Assembly: GCA_020091685.1 (NCBI GenBank)
Contig: CM034591.1
Coordinates: 12,286,833 to 12,350,832 of the forward strand
Length of the DNA: 64,000 nucleotides
Reading direction: 5' to 3'
From: Lutjanus erythropterus
Lineage: Eukaryota > Chordata > Actinopteri > Lutjaniformes > Lutjanidae
The notes beneath the pieces are model-generated. The model saw nothing but the letters and a program-made list of their open reading frames with translations, was not told the origin of the DNA and did not search any database. Positions 21,927 through 34,118 of this stretch are shown in pieces (the stretch's first letter is position 1; the number at the start of each line of letters is the position of its first letter). Position numbers and translations under genes: made by a program.

Positions 21927-24900
21927 GCTGTATGATGATATGACAGGGTCAGCGATCAGTCAGCAACAATGGGAGAAAGTTTTGATAAGCTAACAGGCCA
22001 AGTCCTATATTATCTTCATCTGTACGATGTGTCATTGCTGTTGTTTTTCCTGATATGATCTCAGAATTAACAAAATACCAACCTCCTCAAGTATTGTCAT
22101 GTTTATTGTTTACATCGGTTAATCCACTTGAGATTGTTTCCACCAAACTATTTAGCACTCTGGCCTCATCACTGGAGACTGCTTACATCATAGAGCTCAC
22201 AGTCTCAAAGGAGGACTCGTCGAGGAAGCAAGTGTAAGAAACTATTGTGCAGAGCTGGCAGCAGAAGCAAGGCAGCATGGGAATACCAAAGTCTATCCAG
22301 GGAAAGTTTGATGCAGAGGTTTTGTTGCTTCCTCTAGCATCAGACTGTTGAAGGAACAAGGAATTCACGGACAGACTCTGCAGCAGACCATCAGATCAGT
22401 CTCAGATGCTAGTCAAAGAAGCAGCCAGTGAATATGGCTCAAGCAAAAGGAACCTTACTCAGCTCCAAGAACATCAACAAAAATCAAGAGATCAGGGAAA
22501 GGGGGCCGCCAAGGATGCAGGAATCCAACAAAATGCCCCACCTCTAAATGTTGTCCATCTTTAAATATGTCAGTGGTGGAGACCAAAAGAGAGCTAAACG
22601 GAAGGTGAATATTGGACTTAATTTCATTGGGTGGTCAGAAACATGACAACATGACAAATGATTGATAATGCAACTTTATGAGGAAATACTATATCATTGT
22701 TTTCAGTTTGGACTACTGCCCCAAGTGGCCAGAAAAAGTATACTGTACTGATTTAAGATTTGTCTTGAAAAAAAAAAAATCATAATATTCTGTCTAAAAG
22801 TAAGGTCGCCTTTTTCTTTGAGTATCTGACTGACATCTCCAGCAGGCTGTGTAGTTCACCAAAACAATATAATTATAGTGGTTACGCTCTTCAAAATTAG
22901 ACACCTCAAAACAATTGTTCCATTATTTGATATATTTCCCACAACTATTCATCAACTGAAAAATCCAGTATGCAGACAGTCTAATAACTGTGAGATTGAA
23001 GTAGACAGCTGTGGCAGCCAAACCTGTGGATGATGGCAGGATTGTTACAGACCACCTACTGCAACCTTCCCATGTAAGAAATGTTTGAATCCTGTCTGCA
23101 GGCATAACAAAGCTCTTCAGACACACGAGCCAGTGCCGAGGTAATGCGATGGGAGCGGAAAAAGGACTCCTCATAACCTCTCCCTCTCCTATTTATCCCA
23201 CAAACCCCTGCTGTGATCAGTGAATGTGTCCTCAGGACACCGGCAACAACAGAGCAGGTAATTCTCTCCCAACCCCCTCTGAGTCCATCATGTCCACAGT
23301 GCAAAACAAGCCAGCGTCCCAACAGAATTGACCCCGATTTAAACCCAACACTTCAACCTTTTCTATCCTTTGAAGAAGGGCACTGTTTATTACCTAACGT
23401 GCACTGATGGCTCTGCATGACAGAGGAAATGCTATGTGAGGCTAGACAGGCGACGAAGGTAAAGGATTAGAGCGTGGGCAAGGATCGGATACAGCCTTAT
23501 TTACAACTGACAATGTTTTTCTGTGGAGAAGCCAGCCTTAATTTGCTGCTTAATAACTGACTTCCACCACCATGTTCAAATCCCCGAGCTTTTGTGGTTT
23601 GTTCGCAAGATGTCTCCGCTGCCTGCACTGCAAATTAGCCTTTCAGAAAGGCACCTCACCTTCCGGCCAGCTTGCAACAGACAAGGTCTTTTTTTTCTTC
23701 TTACCTGTGCCTTTCTACTTCTATCTGCCAGTAACCTTCAACTAACCTTTAAACCACTGTGAATAATTTAAATCCTATTTTCATATCAATGGAGGAGTCA
23801 AGCCAGGCAATTATCTTTTATCTGTGTACTTTGCTGTCGGAGCAAAGCATACAAAGTCTTCCCAAGAGAGAAAAAGACAGGAGAGAGGGAGAGAGAAAGG
23901 AAAGAGAGCAAGATGAGCCACAGATAGTGTAGAAAAGCCATAGGCCATAAGGGCTTAGTAGGAAAAGATGGGAGAGAAAGTTGATGAGGAAGAAAGACAG
24001 CGAGAGAATAACAGAAAAGTGTGGACATTTGTGATGCTATCTGGAAGACTCTAATGAAAAGAATGAATAATTCACTAATGAGCAGCAGATCTGTCATGGA
24101 AAGAAACATTACATCTGCACTGATTTCGGAAGAGGATGTGGCAGGCGCCGCATGTGTGGTTTGGTGGCTGGTAGAAGACAGTAAAGATAAACATGACAAA
24201 TTGGCAGTTCAATTAGGACTTTTGGGTCGCTGTTTTCTTGGTGCGTAGCGATAGCTCCATTCTGTGACACGCTGCTGTCGAGCCAAAGCCAGATTGTGTT
24301 AAAGCTCATTTGTGACAGTGATTTAGAGCCATGTAGTAGATGGGTGCATCCCAGGAAAAAAAATGTAAAGGAGCAAGGAAAAAAATGAAGAAGAAATTCC
24401 CCTGGTACTCATTAAAATTCAGCAGTACACCAACTGGCACTCTTCTTCCCCCTCTCTCTTTTTCTCTCTTTCTCCGTCTGTTCCAACAGCCATCGTCTCG
24501 CCTTGTTGCCTCCTGCATGCCTCCCGGACTGTCCATGATCATTCTGATGAATTCATAAAACTTGCTGCATTCTTGATTGAGATGGAGCAGTGCAGAAAAC
24601 AAGAGTGATGGAGAGAAGAAAAGCAATATCCACAACCTGAGAGGAGGTGTACAGAGAGCTGTGGGGAGGTGAAGAAGTGAATGTGTGTGTTTTGGAGTGA
24701 TGGGATGCAGAGATAATAAGAGAAAGAGGAGAGAGGATGAGGGTAGCAGCTATAGGCTTTGCAATATTAATCTATGGTACAGAGATAAAAGACAGGTGAG
24801 TGCTGCCAGTGAGGGCAGGATTTCCTTTAGTTGAGAGCGAATGCAGGGCACGTTATTGAAAGAGCTGCCATTTTTTGAACCAGCACCAAACTTTCCTTGA

Positions 24901-26033
24901 CTTGTTTCTGCCTGCTTCACTGCAATCCTTCAGGGGCCAGAGGCAGAGCTCATAACACCCAGGATCAGATCACACACAGGCCTTCAGCTCTTCACAGAAG
25001 CCATATGGTGGAAAGATGTAATATTAAACAGCTTTGAATCATTTGAAGTAACTCAGTGTGTTTACATGCATGCTTACAATTCAATCATAACCAGATTAAG
25101 GCAATATTCCCATACAAAACAACTTGACTGAGTTTGTCAATTTATACTGATATAATTTCAAGCATAGCACAATTAATCAAACTAAATTTCCTTGGGGAGA
25201 CAATGAAACTTAACCTGCTCTCTAAATTAAGTCCTTCCATTTTGCCTCTCTTCAGACTCAAGACTAACCAAGTCCTGTCATTCAAGGACGGTAAAAATGT
25301 GCTTGGAAGAAACAGAGATCTTCCCAGCATGCCTCCAGGACAAGAGGGATTTTGGTATTATGTACATGCATGTAACTATCACTCGGCAAAGTGTCAAAGG
25401 TATCGAAGTAGAAATACTTTTCAAACATTTGATAGTACTGAAAGTACTAAAAACTAAAAAGGTCTTCAAGACCTCAGTTCACTTAATATTTGTTGTCCTT
25501 TATTGAAATTTGGTTTCAGCAAAACCAGACAGTGTTCAGTGTTTTTCCCTAGCACTGAGTACAGGCTGGTAACAAAAAAGAAGACTAAAATGATCTTTTC
25601 TTATCTTTATGTGCCTAGGCTTTTTCCTTTTGCCATATTATTAAAAGAGGTATCAACTATCATTTATTTTATTCTAGTATTGTACTGAAGTTGAAAATTC
25701 TGGTATTGTGACAACTCTGGTACATACTATAATGGAGCACTGTTGGCTGGCTTTGAATGGATGTTTTTTTTTTTTTTTGAGTCTGGATTGAAATGGTCTA
25801 GCCAGCAGCTTGCTATTAGCTAGGTGCTACCCTGGTTGTGTGTGAGTGAGCTAAAGCAAACATTTTTACAATTGGTTGATTCCATGACCTTAAAAAGACA
25901 CTGCAACATTAAACTCACTTTCAACAGGAGAAATGCTCTATTTTTTCCTGGATAATGCTACAATGTACAACAAATCTGTGTTGAAATAAGTGGGAGGAGA
26001 GGTAGTTAGCTGTTAGCAACCAGTGAGCAGCTG

Positions 26034-26036
<3 letters not shown>
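21927..26036 (+). repeat. Large direct duplication, copy 2
   Basis: Second copy of 17415-21615. Differences are mainly losses of one to a few bases, often in homopolymers or short repeats: CTCCGTC to CTCGTC, AGTAATAACC to AGTAACC, CAGGGACACC to CAGGACACC, TTTCCGGGAAG to TTTCGGAAG, TGTGTGACAG to TGTGACAG. Substitutions are fewer, and bases gained in copy 2 are rare (for example one A near 25389). This pattern is more like unpolished long-read consensus than paralogue evolution. Confidence 0.95.
25380..25725. mobile_element. Dispersed repeat family A, duplicate of copy 2
   Basis: The same family A element as at 20940-21295, repeated because it lies inside the large duplication. Confidence 0.6.
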
Positions 26037-26070
<34 letters not shown>

Positions 26071-26071
26071 G

Positions 26072-26120
<49 letters not shown>
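26037..26120. repeat. (AT)n microsatellite
   Basis: Alternating AT with a few ATGTATATAC interruptions. It corresponds to the AT core of the foldback and marks where duplication copy 2 passes into unique sequence. The open frame at 26023-26211 is mostly a translation of this tract. Confidence 0.95.
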
Positions 26121-26121
<1 letters not shown>

Positions 26122-26188
26122 GGATCTCTGCCTCTCCTGGTGGTTGAAGTCCACTATTTTATACACACACTAACACTTTTTTTTCCAG

Positions 26189-26414
26189 CTGCATTTGGAT
26201 TGACAGCTTGATGGATCCACCCACAGGCAGCCAAGTGGGTGAGGTGTCAGTGGTTCCTGGCGTCGTCGCAGTGTTCTGTGTTTATACCCTCATTTTGTGG
26301 CACTTACTAAGATATTTGCTGAAACCACACATCCCTCTAGATGCTAAACCACTACCAAACATAAATTCTAGTTACTTGGAAAATCTGGCTCTTGCAAGCC
26401 ATCTAAACACTTGA
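26189..26414 (+). CDS. Candidate first coding exon, short membrane-protein-like frame
   Basis: A good 3' splice site (TTTTTTTTCCAG ending at 26188) is followed by 22 bases and then an ATG at 26211 with G at +4. The frame is open for 67 codons to a TGA at 26412-26414. Residues about 13-34 are hydrophobic (VVPGVVAVFCVYTLILWHLL) and could span a membrane, followed by a basic RYLLKPH stretch. I do not recognise the family. There is no strong 5' splice site near the end; the best GTGAGG lies early, near 26238, so either the coding part of the exon is very short or this is a chance frame. Proximity to two further exon-like blocks is the main reason to list it. Confidence 0.25.
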
Positions 26415-26457
26415 ATCATACTATTACCTTAATCTTATTAGTGACAATAATCTATAG

Positions 26458-26604
26458 TGTTTATATAAACATACTGAGTGACAGAAGTGCTCAGAGCTAC
26501 ATCCGATTTGTCCAGCCAATTTCCTCTCTGCTACATCAAGCAGCTGCCATGAGCCCAGAGCAGCAGCAAGCTCTTGCTGTCAAGCTCATTTTGTCAGTGT
26601 GTGT
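26458..26604 (+). CDS. Candidate internal coding exon
   Basis: An open frame with protein-like composition contains SYIRFVQPISSLL and AAAMSPEQQQALAVKLI, suggesting an amphipathic helical segment. A possible donor, GTGTGTG|GTAAAT read as exon ending at 26604, leaves two bases of a codon. That is exactly the phase needed by the candidate exon starting at 27000. The left boundary is unclear: acceptor-like AG sites end at 26457, 26484 and 26494, none with a strong pyrimidine tract. No known domain is recognised. Confidence 0.28.
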
Positions 26605-26999
26605 GTAAATATACTTTGTGTAAAGTGTGTATATATCTTCTGACTGTAGGTACATGAACCAGTTCACATGTGCAACATGCTGTGCTGTGTGACATAACTG
26701 CATATTAGCTTTGTGGTAGTATCCGTCGCCGCATCACATGTCTGTAACTTAAATGCGTTCAGCCTCTGAAGCTTCAAAAAAGTAAGCTGGCTAGCTATAC
26801 TGAGGAAGCTACACTAAGAAAACAATAGCACAAACAACAAAGGACACGACTGAAAGAAACACACTACCAGCAGCCAAATGAAAAGAAACACCACTGCCAT
26901 CAATGTAACAGAGCGTCTTGGGTTCTAACCGGGCACAATTTAATAATAACATTATAAATAGGTCATGGAGACAATAACTTCTTTTTCTTTTCTCTCTAG

Positions 27000-27189
27000 C
27001 ATGTCAAACTTCACCAACACATTCCTGCCTCACAGCAACTCTGAAGTGAGATACTACCTTAAATACACAAGGCTTTTGAATCAAAATATTATAATGGAGG
27101 AGGGTGCAGTGGTTGATGACTGTCAGCGATGGCTCAACCCCATGTCCCTACTGGAGGAACAGGCGGCTGAGTTCAGAGAGATGGCAACT
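27000..27189 (+). CDS. Candidate internal coding exon with good splice signals
   Basis: This is the strongest exon candidate in the window. It has a strong acceptor (CTTTTTCTTTTCTCTCTAG ending at 26999) and a consensus donor (GTGAGT at 27190). The 190 bp between them is open in one frame, entering at the third base of a codon and leaving at a codon boundary. The encoded stretch is acidic and hydrophilic, with MSNFTNTFLPHSNSEV, a YYLKYTRLLNQN segment, then GAVVDDCQRWLNPMSLLEEQ and AAEFREMA. I do not recognise the family. It joins in phase to the exon-like block at 26458-26604. No clear next exon with a matching phase was found downstream. Confidence 0.38.
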
Positions 27190-29479
27190 GTGAGTGGTGG
27201 GAATAACGTTACAGGACTAACTTACTTGGGAGTAATTCTGGTTTAGTCCAAATGATAATGGTGCGCCAAGCAACATTAAACAAACAGTATTGTAATGACT
27301 TCTATCACCAGCAGCTCAGCTTTTGTGTGCGTTTTTGTTGTTGTTGTTTTTTCACAAATACAGTCGTATACCATTTCCCCCAGTCAGGAAGGTATGAAGG
27401 TATGGAAAAACAGATATCACCCAACTACTGCAAATATATAATCATATTCACAGGTCCTCTCATTCATGCTTTTAAGGTTCAATATAACATAACATTTCAC
27501 ATTACAATGCATCAGTTTAACATAAAGAGAAGCGTCTTTATTCTTGATGGTATTACAAAGCAAAGGTTTTGTTGATACCCTGGTATGCTGTAATACATTT
27601 ATGTAATGTAATGTAATGTAAATGACAGCTGTAGTGAAGTATGCATTTATTGTCAATTCATCACTTAAGTGTACTCTGAAAAGAAAATGGCAGGCTTGAT
27701 CAGTTAAATTGCTCAAAAAAAGGAAATGACTTCTTCTATTGCACATGCAGTGGGATTTGTATTATTTTTTGAAGGTGCATGGCTCTCCAGACTCAGTACA
27801 TGTTGTGACAGAATAAGGAGGGGTTGAACTTGGTTGAAAATTACTATAATAAATACATAGCAGTTGAGAAGCACAATTTAGGCAGTGTCAGGATGTTTAT
27901 AGATATATCAGCTGTCCATCCATCATCAGTATTTTACCTACATATAAAATACTGTTCCTTGTTGTATAAATGTACAGGATATCCTCTAACAGATACAGAG
28001 TGGGTGGTACTGGTCTTGTTATATTGTTGGGCATTGTTGTCAGAGCGATTTACTCAATCATTCTGTCATTTGGAAACAAACCCTTCTCAAGAGGCCAGAT
28101 GAATAACCTCAAGGCCAAGCGTCCATTAAACCTTCTTTTTTTATTTGCTGCGTCTTCACCACCACAGCAATCGTCACTAACACAAGCGCATACACTGTGC
28201 AGCAAACACATACTTTCCATTTCCCTCTGGTCGTTTCTCAGCCTTTGAATTACACACACTGACTAATTGACCAACAGCCTGGTGCAGAATCTATCCCCAG
28301 AGAGACAGCAGCGAGACGGAGAGAGGAGGCTGGTTAGGCACAATCACAATGGGAGCAGACTTAATGATGTGCTGAACATCAAAAAAAATCCTTAATAAGC
28401 TGAAAAATTCTCTCCCTTGCAAACAACTTGTCTTCTAAAACATACTGTATATGTTTCTTTAGAGAAGCACAATTAGACAATTACACTAAAAAGTATAAAT
28501 ATCATTAAGACATATTCAGAGCTAATTAATTTAGAGGATGTAGCTTTCTCATGTGGGGAAAGAGATGGAAAATACAGAAATAATAGACGTGGCGAATGCT
28601 GCATTCCATCTTCTTTTTGTTAATTTGCAGACTTCCCGCTGGGAGAGGTAAAATAACCCCCAGCCAGACTTTTTTCTTTTGCTGTTAATAATAATAGAGT
28701 TGCTTTTTCAAGCTAGGCAAATACTGAGGCTGATTTGCATAGCTTAGGATGTGCATCGCTGCAGAAAAAGGGCCAAAATGTCCTTAAAAGCCGCAGCAGC
28801 TTCGGTATGTTTTTGTTTTGGTTTTGTTACCCCTTTTTTCACTTTAATGTGCTAATAAGTTGTCAGAGGCAGTTCTCTGGATTTTGGCACAGGCACAGAC
28901 AAACACTTTCTCATTATTCCTTTATCAGCACTCTCTTTTCACTACTACTCTCTCTCAGTGCCATTCTCACCTGCCTCTCACCCACAGCCACTCTTGTCTC
29001 CCCCCTCTTGTCTCCCAGGGGGGAAAGATGCCCAGGCTTCTCTCATGACAGATCTGTTCCCTGAAGATTTGAACTGCACACCCTGCCTCTCTTCAAGGTG
29101 ACAGACTGTTGTACGCCCAATTCGCCCCTATAGCACGCCTCGATGTCTCTCTCACACACTCTTCAGCACAAAGCACACACGCTCCCTGAAGATCAAACAC
29201 CATCTTATGCCTATAAACTTTATCAAAGAATAGCTGGGAACAAGTACGAGGGAGAGAAGTTGACGAGCTGCCACAGGGCACTGTATAAATTATCATGTAA
29301 ATACGCACCTGTGTACTCTATTTGTACTTGTCAAAGATTAACAGATTTTTTTTTTTTTTGAGAAAAATGTGAACTTCAATTAAATGGGAGGATGTGTTAA
29401 CTTCAACATTAATTGGGGTTATGTATAAATATTTAAAGACAGAAGGGACTTGAATATACAGTGTTTATTCAGGCCTCTG
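27190..29479. other. Mostly unique DNA; possible further exon near 28.0 kb
   Basis: A TAATG tandem repeat lies at 27596-27621. From about 27978 to 28110 a plus-strand frame encodes a hydrophobic stretch (GGTGLVILLGIVVRAIYSII) after an AG, but its phase does not join directly to the exon at 27189, so I do not call it. 28680-28760 and 29090-29300 are complex unique DNA with no coding signal. A run of 13 T lies near 29346-29359. Confidence 0.4.
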
Positions 29480-29780
29480 TTACAGCCACACTGGCAACTG
29501 TGAGGCTAAATACAAACATCAGCGTGCTAACATGCTGATCATCATCATAGTTTATCAGTTTCATCTTAGTTTCATCCTATTAGCTTGCTTACAATCACTG
29601 AAAGTATTTTGTGATTAATAAAAGTGTTAAACAAATCCATTTTTTACCTGACATTGGATTAAAAGTTTAGGAATCACTAATGTTACTGCAAATCTTCATT
29701 TATGGTAATCCATCCAATAGTTATAGGGATATTTCACTCAACACCAAAAATGTGAATCTCATTGAAGCTCTAGAGAAAAA
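29480..29780. repeat. Dispersed repeat family B, copy 2
   Basis: Contains CAGCGTGCTAACATGCTGAT and a block at 29704-29775 (GGTAATCCATCCAATAGTTA ... ATTTCACTCAACACC ... GCTCTAGAG) that aligns with 7791-7863. Divergence suggests independent old insertions. Confidence 0.65.
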
Positions 29781-32700
29781 GTCAGATGTCAAAGTCACAC
29801 ACTCTGGCATACTGTAACTGTTATGGCAGTCAAGCAATTAGTTGTTTGTTCATTTCAGTCCTGACCAAATTAGGGGACAGTTGGTGGGCCAACAGAGCGA
29901 CTCTGACATCCCTAGAGCCATGCCACTAGCAGGCAACAAATGAATCTGAAAGAGAACATGCTGTTGTTTAAAATTTCGTTTTTAGCCAAAAAATTTATAT
30001 AAATTATTTTGAAAAGTTGGAGCTAATGTTGTATGTTGTATTCACAGAACTATATGTATTTGTCTTGTACACCTCTGTACATTTATTTACTGTAATACAA
30101 GTAAATATTGTATTTAGTAATACACATTACTGTACAAGATGATGGTAATGTTGTTTTGTATATTTAGACAGCTAGGAACTTCATTCCAGCTGATGGTGAT
30201 AATGTGCCATAACATTTGCATTGGAAAGAAAATGCTGACCTCACCACAGCAAGAAAAGCTCCTGTGTTTGTTGTTTTTGGTTGAACAAGAAGAAAAAAGG
30301 CAAAAGACAAATTATATAGGCTAAATCGTGCTAAATGTTGTGCGTACAGTCTGCGTGTTCAAATTTTGGTCTGCGCACAGGCATCCACTTACAGATCCAA
30401 ACAAATCCTTGAAGACATGGGCGGATTACGACATTTAAATCACCCAGGACCAAAGCACACCCTTGCAGACACAACAAAAGTATGATTTTGGTTTTAGTTA
30501 CATAACTGATCAATGGACTGTATGACAGAAAAACAGAAATATCTCAGAAAAGATACCTGAAAAATTCTTGCTGAAAAATTCTGAGTCCTTAACTTTGAAC
30601 AGAGCTAGTGCAAGGTTTTTGTTGGAACAGGGGTTTATAATTAATGATGACAAAGCCATACAAGAAGTTAGACACTAACAGAGACTAGCATTAATAAATC
30701 ATCTTAGAATAATAGTGGTGGGACCACACAGGGAAAGGACAAGCCTGATGCCCATCATTTCCACTTGCATGCATGTACAAGTACACACTTCCAGCAGAAT
30801 GTCAGGGGAGAAAAAGTCCAATTCACCTGCAAATCAGACACATTTATGTGCTAAATGAGGCATGCTGACAGAGCACGATCCTCAGGCTGCGCTACCACCC
30901 TTCAGGTTTTAACAAGACACATGAAAGTATCCTAGATGTCCACTCTCTCTCTCTCATCCATCGCTTCCAATAAAGGTGTAGCGGCAGAGGCTCAGGATGA
31001 GACTTATTTTTCTGCCGTTTTCTTTCTTTTCACCTCAAGCTAGTCAGGGCGAGTTAGCGTCTCATCCCAATGTGTTCATAATTCAAATGGCAATGCTGTC
31101 TGTCGCAGTGACGTGCCATGCATTATTCAGCAAAATGCTTTCGTACTGCAAACAGACAAACAGACCACTATTATGGCAGCACTAAGGCAAAAAGCAAACA
31201 ATCAAAATGGTAGACAATAATTGCTTAATTAGGAGACAAAACAAATGGAACTTAATAATGAGGAAGCAGTCACTTTATAATGGCAGCAGTACATGAAACT
31301 GGCTCTGGATATCTTACAGATGCAACAGGTGTATGTCAAAGTTGAACAAATAATCATTTCTCATTTCTGCTACAACACAGAAAAATAATGCAGAAAATCC
31401 ATGGTGATCTGACAAGGCAGCAACTTGTGATTATTTTAATTAGCAATCAGTCTGACAATATTTTCTGAAAATATTACTTAATCATGTTTGTGAAAAATTT
31501 GGAAAAAATGCGCATCACAATTTCACTGAGACCCAGCTAACATCTTCAAATTACTTTTATGGTCCCACAAACAAGTTTAAAGATATTTAATTTACAATGA
31601 AAAGAAAGAAAAAAGAGAAGAGCAGAAAATCATCATACTTGACAGGCTGAAACACAAGAACATTTTGATTTCTTTCTTGAAAAATGACTGAACCAGCTGA
31701 CAGATTTTCAAAAAAGGTTGCAAAAAAATGTCTACTTTTTCTCATCTCTAGATGATATTGGTCAAAATGCAGTATTTTTTGTATTATTTGGAGAAAGTTG
31801 GGGGCGAGTGTTGGTGGAAACCAATGTAAGATAGTGTGTGTGTTTCCTTGCTGTCACACAGATTTTGTGACAGGGGAAACTGGAGAATACTGCAGGTTAA
31901 AAGCAGAAAATATTGTGATATTTGTGATACATGTTTGATTTTTTTTAAAAATGTAGAAGATATGAAATTAGTATAATTGACTAGTATTTCTGGAGCTGAC
32001 TAACGAGGGTGGCAACAATTAGTCCTGCAGTCAACTAATCATTCGCATTCCTAATGACAACCCTAATCTATATAAAATTCAACACTTTTACATTAAGATG
32101 CAAATGTGTTTTTTGGGAGGCAATGAATGAGAACAAATCAATCATTTGGTAAAATTATAGAAAAATCCTACACAAGACTGGGTTCTTTCGCTTCAACCCA
32201 ATCTACTGATAAAATCTGACTTATTGCTTAGAAGTCCGCAAACAATCAATAATGTCATGACCTGGGTGTATGCATAGACCTTTGGTTGATAATCTGGGTC
32301 AATACTGCCGATACGATCATGGATAGAGGTATGAGGTGAAGCAGAAGGACGTGGCCTCTGCTTCAGGTTGATTAAAGGCTAAATAATCCCAGAGTCTCAG
32401 TGGACAAACACAGGAGGATTCTCACTATTTCTATGAGGTGCCCACTTTGCTCAACAGTGATCAATAAAACAACGATCAAAGAGAGTGGTCCCAGAAGCCA
32501 CAAGCTGCTTAATACTCCTCCTGTTCAAAGCAGCCACTGAAATGATAACACGTTTTCTTAAATCTCACACTGCACAAACCAAAGCAGTTGAGTAAGAGCT
32601 TCCTGTCTGATTAACTGCTACATGTCAGTTCAGACCCAGTGGTGTGCATGAAAGCCAGTTGAAGGGAGGGGATGTTGTTCCACATGACACGTCTTCCCCG

Positions 32701-32879
32701 CCCACCTGACAAAACGCTTATTTGGGGAGCGGCTGTTCTTTTGTTTCTCTGAGGAACAGAGCCATCAGGTGGCCGCTAAACCTTTCTGCTGATTTCTCGC
32801 CTTCACACAAAACACGGCACGGACACATTAGAGCATCTGCACAGACAAAAACACACACACACACACCCCTACCAATGTA
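29781..32879. other. Unique non-coding stretch
   Basis: No supportable gene. 31180-31300 (CAATAATTGCTTAATTAGG and AACTTAATAATGAGG) has the look of a homeodomain-rich conserved block. 31990-32070 holds a weak hAT-like end (CTAACGAGGGTGGCAAC and CAGTCAACTAATCATTCG). Confidence 0.4.
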
Positions 32880-33190
32880 CTTAAAGGGACAGTTCACCCC
32901 AAAATCCAAAATACATACGGCATCTTTCACTTTACCCATAGTGTTATTCATCCATCTAGATTTTTTGCTGTGAGTTACAGAGTTTTGAAGAATCTGCTGT
33001 TAAGATGTCTGACTTCTCTTGAATATAATGGGACTTAATGGAATTCAGTTTGTGGTGCTCATAGCACCAAAAATATGCATTTGAAAATTTCAACACTAAT
33101 CATGACCCGGTTACTCAAGATAATTCCCACACTTTATTGTGAGTAGTTCATGTAGGAACTATTTATTTTTACAATAGAATCTACTAGAAC

Positions 33191-33528
33191 TAGGGCTGGG
33201 TGTTGAACATTTATACTTTCATAGCAGCGACTGAATTGCTTCAACACTACTGAGTAGCGAAAAATTTCTTGCAGTTCAATACTACATTTCGACACCTAAG
33301 AAGTATATCTCATCAACACCAGTGAGAAAACAAGTATGCAATATGACTGTACCAAGAACTAATAATGCTGGTTTTTGGCTTTACGACCAAAAACAAGAAT
33401 CATTGTTTAGTTTTTTCTTTTTACCACAAAGTCTCCTTTTTTTTTTTTTTGATTGATTTCTGATTGAAAGCTGTGTCGCTCAGGATCAGGTATGAAAGCC
33501 AAAATTTTTTGAACAATACCCAGCCCTA
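33191..33528. mobile_element. MITE with TAGGGCTGGGT ends, nested
   Basis: Terminal inverted repeats TAGGGCTGGGT (33191) and ACCCAGCCCTA (ending 33528). The flanking 8-mers ACTAGAAC and ACCAAAAC agree at six of eight positions, consistent with an eroded 8 bp target duplication of the hAT type. It contains a run of 13 T near 33439. It sits inside the 32881-34118 element. Confidence 0.75.
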
Positions 33529-33689
33529 ACCAAAACTACTTTCTTTCTACTAAAAAGAAAGTAGTCGAAACTGGTCACAACAAGGTCTATAGATTATCTT
33601 GAGAAACCATGTCATGATTTCTAGAAAGAGACACTGTTGTTGAGTTTCTGAAATGTACTTTTTTTGGTGCTTTGAGCAGCACAAGCAGA

Positions 33690-34060
33690 CAGGACTGCAA
33701 CTAACAACTGTTTTCATCATTGATTAATCTGTTGATTATTTTCTCAATTTATTGATAAGTTGTTTGGTCCATAAAATGTCTGAAGATGGTGAAAAATATC
33801 AATCAGTGTTTCCATTAAGAACCAGATGTTGTCCTCAAATGTTGATGAGAGTTGTCCTCAAAATGTGTTTCATCCACAACCCAAAGATATTCAGTTTACT
33901 GTCATAAAGGAGTAAATAAACCAGACAATATTCACATTTAAGGTGCTGAAATCAGAGAATTTGGTCATTTTCCCTCAAAAAAATGACTCATCAACTAATC
34001 ATCGACTAATCAATTACTAAAAAAGTCTGCAATTAATTCAATAGTGGATTGATGATCCTA
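33690..34060 (+). mobile_element. hAT-like MITE, nested
   Basis: Starts CAGGACTGCAACTAACAACT, contains the family marker CCCAAAGATATTCAGTTTA (33880-33898) and a run of TTGATTAATCTGTTGATTA and AACTAATCATCGACTAATCA words, and ends near GATGATCCTA. The target duplication is not clear. It shares its interior with 41743-41985, 49154-49487 and 57039-57322. Confidence 0.75.
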
Positions 34061-34118
34061 GCACTACAAGTAAGAGGAAAAATATGTATTTTGATTTGGG
34101 GGTGAGCTGTCCCTTTAA

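Larger units (their letters stand above)
32881..34118. mobile_element. TTAAAGGGACAG foldback element carrying two nested insertions
   Basis: The left end TTAAAGGGACAGTTCACCCC is matched in reverse complement by the right end GGGGGTGAGCTGTCCCTTTAA. The interior is palindromic in places: a hairpin CTACTTTCTTT / AAAGAAAGTAG lies at 33536-33564. This is a non-autonomous DNA transposon form I recall as abundant in fish, with TTAA-like termini. It is interrupted by one MITE at 33191-33528 and a hAT-like MITE at 33690-34060, so it is older than both. Confidence 0.8.

Noticed and set aside
26023..26211. 62-codon open frame rich in Ile and Tyr.
   Set aside because: Translation of the AT microsatellite.
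27978..28110. Hydrophobic exon-like frame after an AG acceptor.
   Set aside because: It starts in a phase that does not fit the donor at 27189, has a weak pyrimidine tract and no good donor. Mentioned only as a lead.
29114..29133. CGCCCAATTCGCCCCTATAG resembles the reverse complement of the T7-promoter/cloning-site junction of common plasmids.
   Set aside because: There is an extra C within the run, the T7 promoter core does not continue, and flanks look like normal genomic DNA. A chance match is more likely than vector contamination.
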